Positions 6,899 through 8,715 of a stretch of 8,715 nucleotides of DNA are shown here, one piece after another; positions within the stretch are counted from its first letter, which is position 1, and every line of letters starts with the position of its first letter. Below the pieces are notes generated by a model. The model saw only the letters and a program-made list of their open reading frames with translations, did no database searches and was not told where the DNA came from. The translations under genes were made by a program, and so were the position numbers. This DNA is from JAJTFW01 sp964534995 (lineage in GTDB: Bacteria > Bacteroidota > Bacteroidia > AKYH767-A > OLB10): positions 1 through 8,715 of the forward strand of contig CAZHSC010000113.1 of assembly GCA_964534995.1 (NCBI GenBank), given 5' to 3'.

Positions 6899-8097
6899 AC
6901 ATCCTTCAATTGTGCATCCGGGTTCCTTATCCACCAGTCGATGGCGGTAGTTTCGCCATGTACCAGATGCAAAAATCCCTGCACGAAAACGGAGCAAGGT
7001 TAAAGGTATTATCCTTTAATACCATTAAACAATTAATTGATATTGATTCACTCGACCAAGATTACAGGGAAATGACCAGAATTGAAGGTGTTTATCTGGA
7101 TAACCGTATCAAACCTTTCGCTGCCCTGTTTAACATTTTCACAGGTGAGTCGTACCATATTGTTCGTTTTATCAGGCGTGATTTCGAAGAAAAACTGATT
7201 CGTATTCTAAAAGAAGAAAATTTTGATATCATACAACTGGAAAGCCTGTACATGATACCGTATATGGATATCATCAGAAAATTCAGTTCGGCAAAGATTG
7301 TCCTGCGTACGCATAATATTGAACACTTGATCTGGAAGAGGTTATCAATTGCTGCTTCCAATCCATTGAGAAAATGGTATTTAAATTTATTATCCGAGCG
7401 TTTAAGGCACTACGAAAACTGGGCAATAAACAAAGTGGATGCTATCATTTCAATGACAACGGAGGATGAGAAATTGTTTAAAGAAATGGGAGCGGAGCCA
7501 CCTGTTTTTATTGCTCCGGTCGGATTTGATACCCGTCAGATCTTCAACTTCCCCGAACCAGACCATATGAAAGTATTTCATTTAGGATCAATGGATTGGC
7601 TTCCAAATCAGGAAGGCCTAAACTGGTTCTTAAAAAGTATTTGGCCTATAATCATTTCAAAGGTTCCGGAAGCGAAATTGTCATTGGCCGGAAAGAAAAT
7701 GCCGGATTCAATAAAAGCGAAGGCAAATGAGAAAATAATAGTTCAGGATTTTGTTCCTGATTCCAGAGCATTCATGGCCGTAGGTGGTGTAATGATTGTA
7801 CCTCTGCTGAGTGGCAGCGGGATGCGCGTGAAAATTATTGAAGGAATGTCCCTTGGAAAGGCCATCGTAACGACTTCAGTTGGCATGGAAGGTATTCCGG
7901 GAAAAAATGGTTCTGAATTTCTGATTGCTGATACTCCCGAGGAATTCGCCGACAGGGTGGTTCTTTTATTGAGTCAACCCGGCCTGCAGGAAGAATTGGG
8001 GAGAAAAGCCAGGGAATTTGTGGTAAATAATTTTGACAGCAGGTTGATCGGGAAGTCACTGATACAATTTTATGAAACGCTGATATCCGATAAATAA
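6895..8097 (+). CDS. GT-B glycosyltransferase (family 4 / group 1)
   Basis: A 400-aa cytoplasmic or membrane-associated retaining glycosyltransferase of the GT-B fold that should transfer a sugar from a nucleotide donor to an envelope glycan; acceptor and sugar are unknown. The N-terminal acceptor domain begins with RVPYPPVDGG (9-18), the usual glycine loop, and includes THNIEH (139-144). The C-terminal donor domain starts near HLGSMDW (229-235). It contains PLLSGSGMRVKIIEGMSLG, in which Glu316 and the upstream Arg/Lys form the family's donor-binding EX-type motif, followed by AIVTTSVGMEGI. The start is a GTG that forms a GTGA overlap with the permease stop, so the two genes are translationally coupled. 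A role in LPS core or O-glycan synthesis is inferred from this pairing. A weak hairpin lies downstream (8158-8183). Confidence 0.9.
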   Translation: MNILQLCIRVPYPPVDGGSFAMYQMQKSLHENGARLKVLSFNTIKQLIDIDSLDQDYREMTRIEGVYLDNRIKPFAALFNIFTGESYHIVRFIRRDFEEKLIRILKEENFDIIQLESLYMIPYMDIIRKFSSAKIVLRTHNIEHLIWKRLSIAASNPLRKWYLNLLSERLRHYENWAINKVDAIISMTTEDEKLFKEMGAEPPVFIAPVGFDTRQIFNFPEPDHMKVFHLGSMDWLPNQEGLNWFLKSIWPIIISKVPEAKLSLAGKKMPDSIKAKANEKIIVQDFVPDSRAFMAVGGVMIVPLLSGSGMRVKIIEGMSLGKAIVTTSVGMEGIPGKNGSEFLIADTPEEFADRVVLLLSQPGLQEELGRKAREFVVNNFDSRLIGKSLIQFYETLISDK

Positions 8098-8157
8098 TCA
8101 TTAAAATATAACACAACTTACTTTTATTCAATAATTTACATGAACGGCAGATGAGGT

Positions 8158-8183
8158 AAGCCTATATAAGCTACCCAAGGCTT
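8158..8183 (+). terminator. Possible weak terminator after the glycosyltransferase gene
   Basis: A 6-bp stem (AAGCCT at 8158-8163 with AGGCTT at 8178-8183) with a 14-nt loop is followed by a T-rich stretch (two runs of five T). It is short for an intrinsic terminator and lies about 60 bp after the stop codon. An overlapping alternative hairpin (GGTA-A-GC at 8155-8161 with GCTACC at 8169-8174) is about equally stable by eye. Confidence 0.35.
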
Positions 8184-8239
8184 TTTCACTTTTTCATGAC
8201 AATGTTGTTTTTTACTTCTTTAAACTGATATTTTTTTAC

Positions 8240-8247
8240 TAATATTG
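8240..8247 (+). promoter_or_regulatory. Candidate -7 element of rplS
   Basis: TAATATTG matches the Bacteroidota TAnnTTTG consensus at all but one position and is followed by GCAGCCCC, leaving about 25 nt of leader to the rplS ATG. No good -33 TTG is seen at 17-23 bp. It coincides with the left arm of an inverted repeat (8239-8246 with 8264-8271). Confidence 0.4.
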
Positions 8248-8277
8248 CAGCCCCAAAGCGCTTAATATTAGAAGATC

Positions 8278-8637
8278 ATGGACTTAATGAAAGTTGCTCA
8301 AGAACAACTTGTTGAATTGAAAAGTTGGCCTGAATTCAAATCAGGTGACACCATTACTGTTTATTATAAAATCATTGAAGGAAATAAAGAACGTGAACAG
8401 CAATTTCAGGGTGTTGTATTGCAACGTCGCGGCGCCGGCCACACCGAAACTTTTACAATACGTAAGATTTCAGGTGGAGTTGGGGTAGAAAGAATTTTCC
8501 CAGTTCACAGTCCGAAAATTACCCGAATCGACGTAAACAAGCGTGGTAAAGTTCGTCGCGCCCGTATTTTTTATCTGCGTGATATGATCGGAAAAAGTGC
8601 CCGCATTGAGGAGAAAAAAGTGAATGTTAAATCCTGA
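8278..8637 (+). CDS. rplS: 50S ribosomal protein L19
   Basis: Structural protein of the large ribosomal subunit, located near the 30S-50S interface. The 119-aa product has the normal L19 length and the family signatures: FKSGDTITVYYKIIEGNKER near residues 20-39, FQGVVLQRRGAG (43-54), ETFTIRKISGGVGVERIFP (57-75), HSPKI (77-81) and RGKVRRARIFYLRD (89-102). The start is the ATG at 8278. A second in-frame ATG three codons later is less likely because Bacteroidota L19 proteins commonly begin MDLxK. No Shine-Dalgarno sequence precedes it, as expected in this phylum. It stands alone here, not with rimM/trmD as in E. coli, and is followed by a strong terminator. It is probably expressed from its own promoter near 8240. 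Confidence 0.98.
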   Translation: MDLMKVAQEQLVELKSWPEFKSGDTITVYYKIIEGNKEREQQFQGVVLQRRGAGHTETFTIRKISGGVGVERIFPVHSPKITRIDVNKRGKVRRARIFYLRDMIGKSARIEEKKVNVKS

Positions 8638-8660
8638 TAATTTACCAGAAATTTCAAAAG

Positions 8661-8696
8661 GAGGCTGTCTCAGATCGAGACGGCCTCTTTTTTTTT
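8661..8696 (+). terminator. Strong intrinsic terminator of rplS
   Basis: An 11-bp GC-rich stem (GAGGCTGTCTC at 8661-8671 with GAGACGGCCTC at 8677-8687, one G-T wobble) has a 5-nt loop and is followed by nine T residues (8688-8696). An A run (8656-8659) on the left extends pairing and could let it work on the opposite strand too. It begins 23 bp after the rplS stop. Confidence 0.93.
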
Positions 8697-8715
8697 GCGG
8701 TGGGTCAAAAGGGCA

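Noticed and set aside
7835..8131. Minus-strand open frame over the 3' end of the glycosyltransferase gene
   Set aside because: Its product has no domain-like features and it lies antisense to strongly conserved glycosyltransferase motifs.
8656..8664. Perfect Shine-Dalgarno-like AAAAGGAGG after rplS
   Set aside because: It is the left arm of the rplS terminator, no start codon or open frame follows, and genes of this phylum rarely use such sites.

Overview
The window looks like an ordinary chromosomal stretch from a member of the Bacteroidota, most likely near the Chitinophagales/Sphingobacteriia. The evidence is a secreted protein with a C-terminal type IX secretion (T9SS) sorting domain, a Bacteroidota-type START-like domain protein, a long LptF/LptG permease with an extra soluble insert, moderately AT-rich DNA, no Shine-Dalgarno sequences ahead of the genes, and -7 promoter elements of the Bacteroidota form TAnnTTTG. 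No mobile elements, tRNAs, CRISPR arrays or broken genes are visible.

Layout. 61-765 (-) is a SanA/YdcF-type envelope protein. 1056-2933 (+) is an exported PQQ-type sugar dehydrogenase-like beta-propeller with Ig-like spacers and a T9SS tail, closed by a strong bidirectional terminator at 2958-2992. 3108-3641 (-) is an unrecognised multi-pass membrane protein with a good -7 element at 3681-3688. 3749-4792 (+) joins a long histone H1-like Lys/Ala tail to a START-like domain. 4789-5415 (-) is an unrecognised soluble protein whose stop codon overlaps the START gene's stop. 5471-6898 (+) is an LptF/LptG permease and 6895-8097 (+) a GT-B glycosyltransferase; they overlap by 4 bp and form a clear two-gene operon. 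8278-8637 (+) is rplS (ribosomal protein L19) with its own terminator at 8661-8696.

How the genes relate. Several products concern the cell envelope: SanA, the LPS-export permease, the glycosyltransferase probably acting on LPS or another surface glycan, and the T9SS-exported dehydrogenase. Only the permease-glycosyltransferase pair is tightly linked. The 55 bp between the unknown gene at 4789-5415 and the permease gene hold two opposing promoter-like elements that overlap each other.

The most unusual items are the H1-like/START fusion, the convergent stop overlap plus divergent promoter overlap around the unknown gene at 4789-5415, and inverted repeats upstream of rplS. I see no clear new multi-gene system here.
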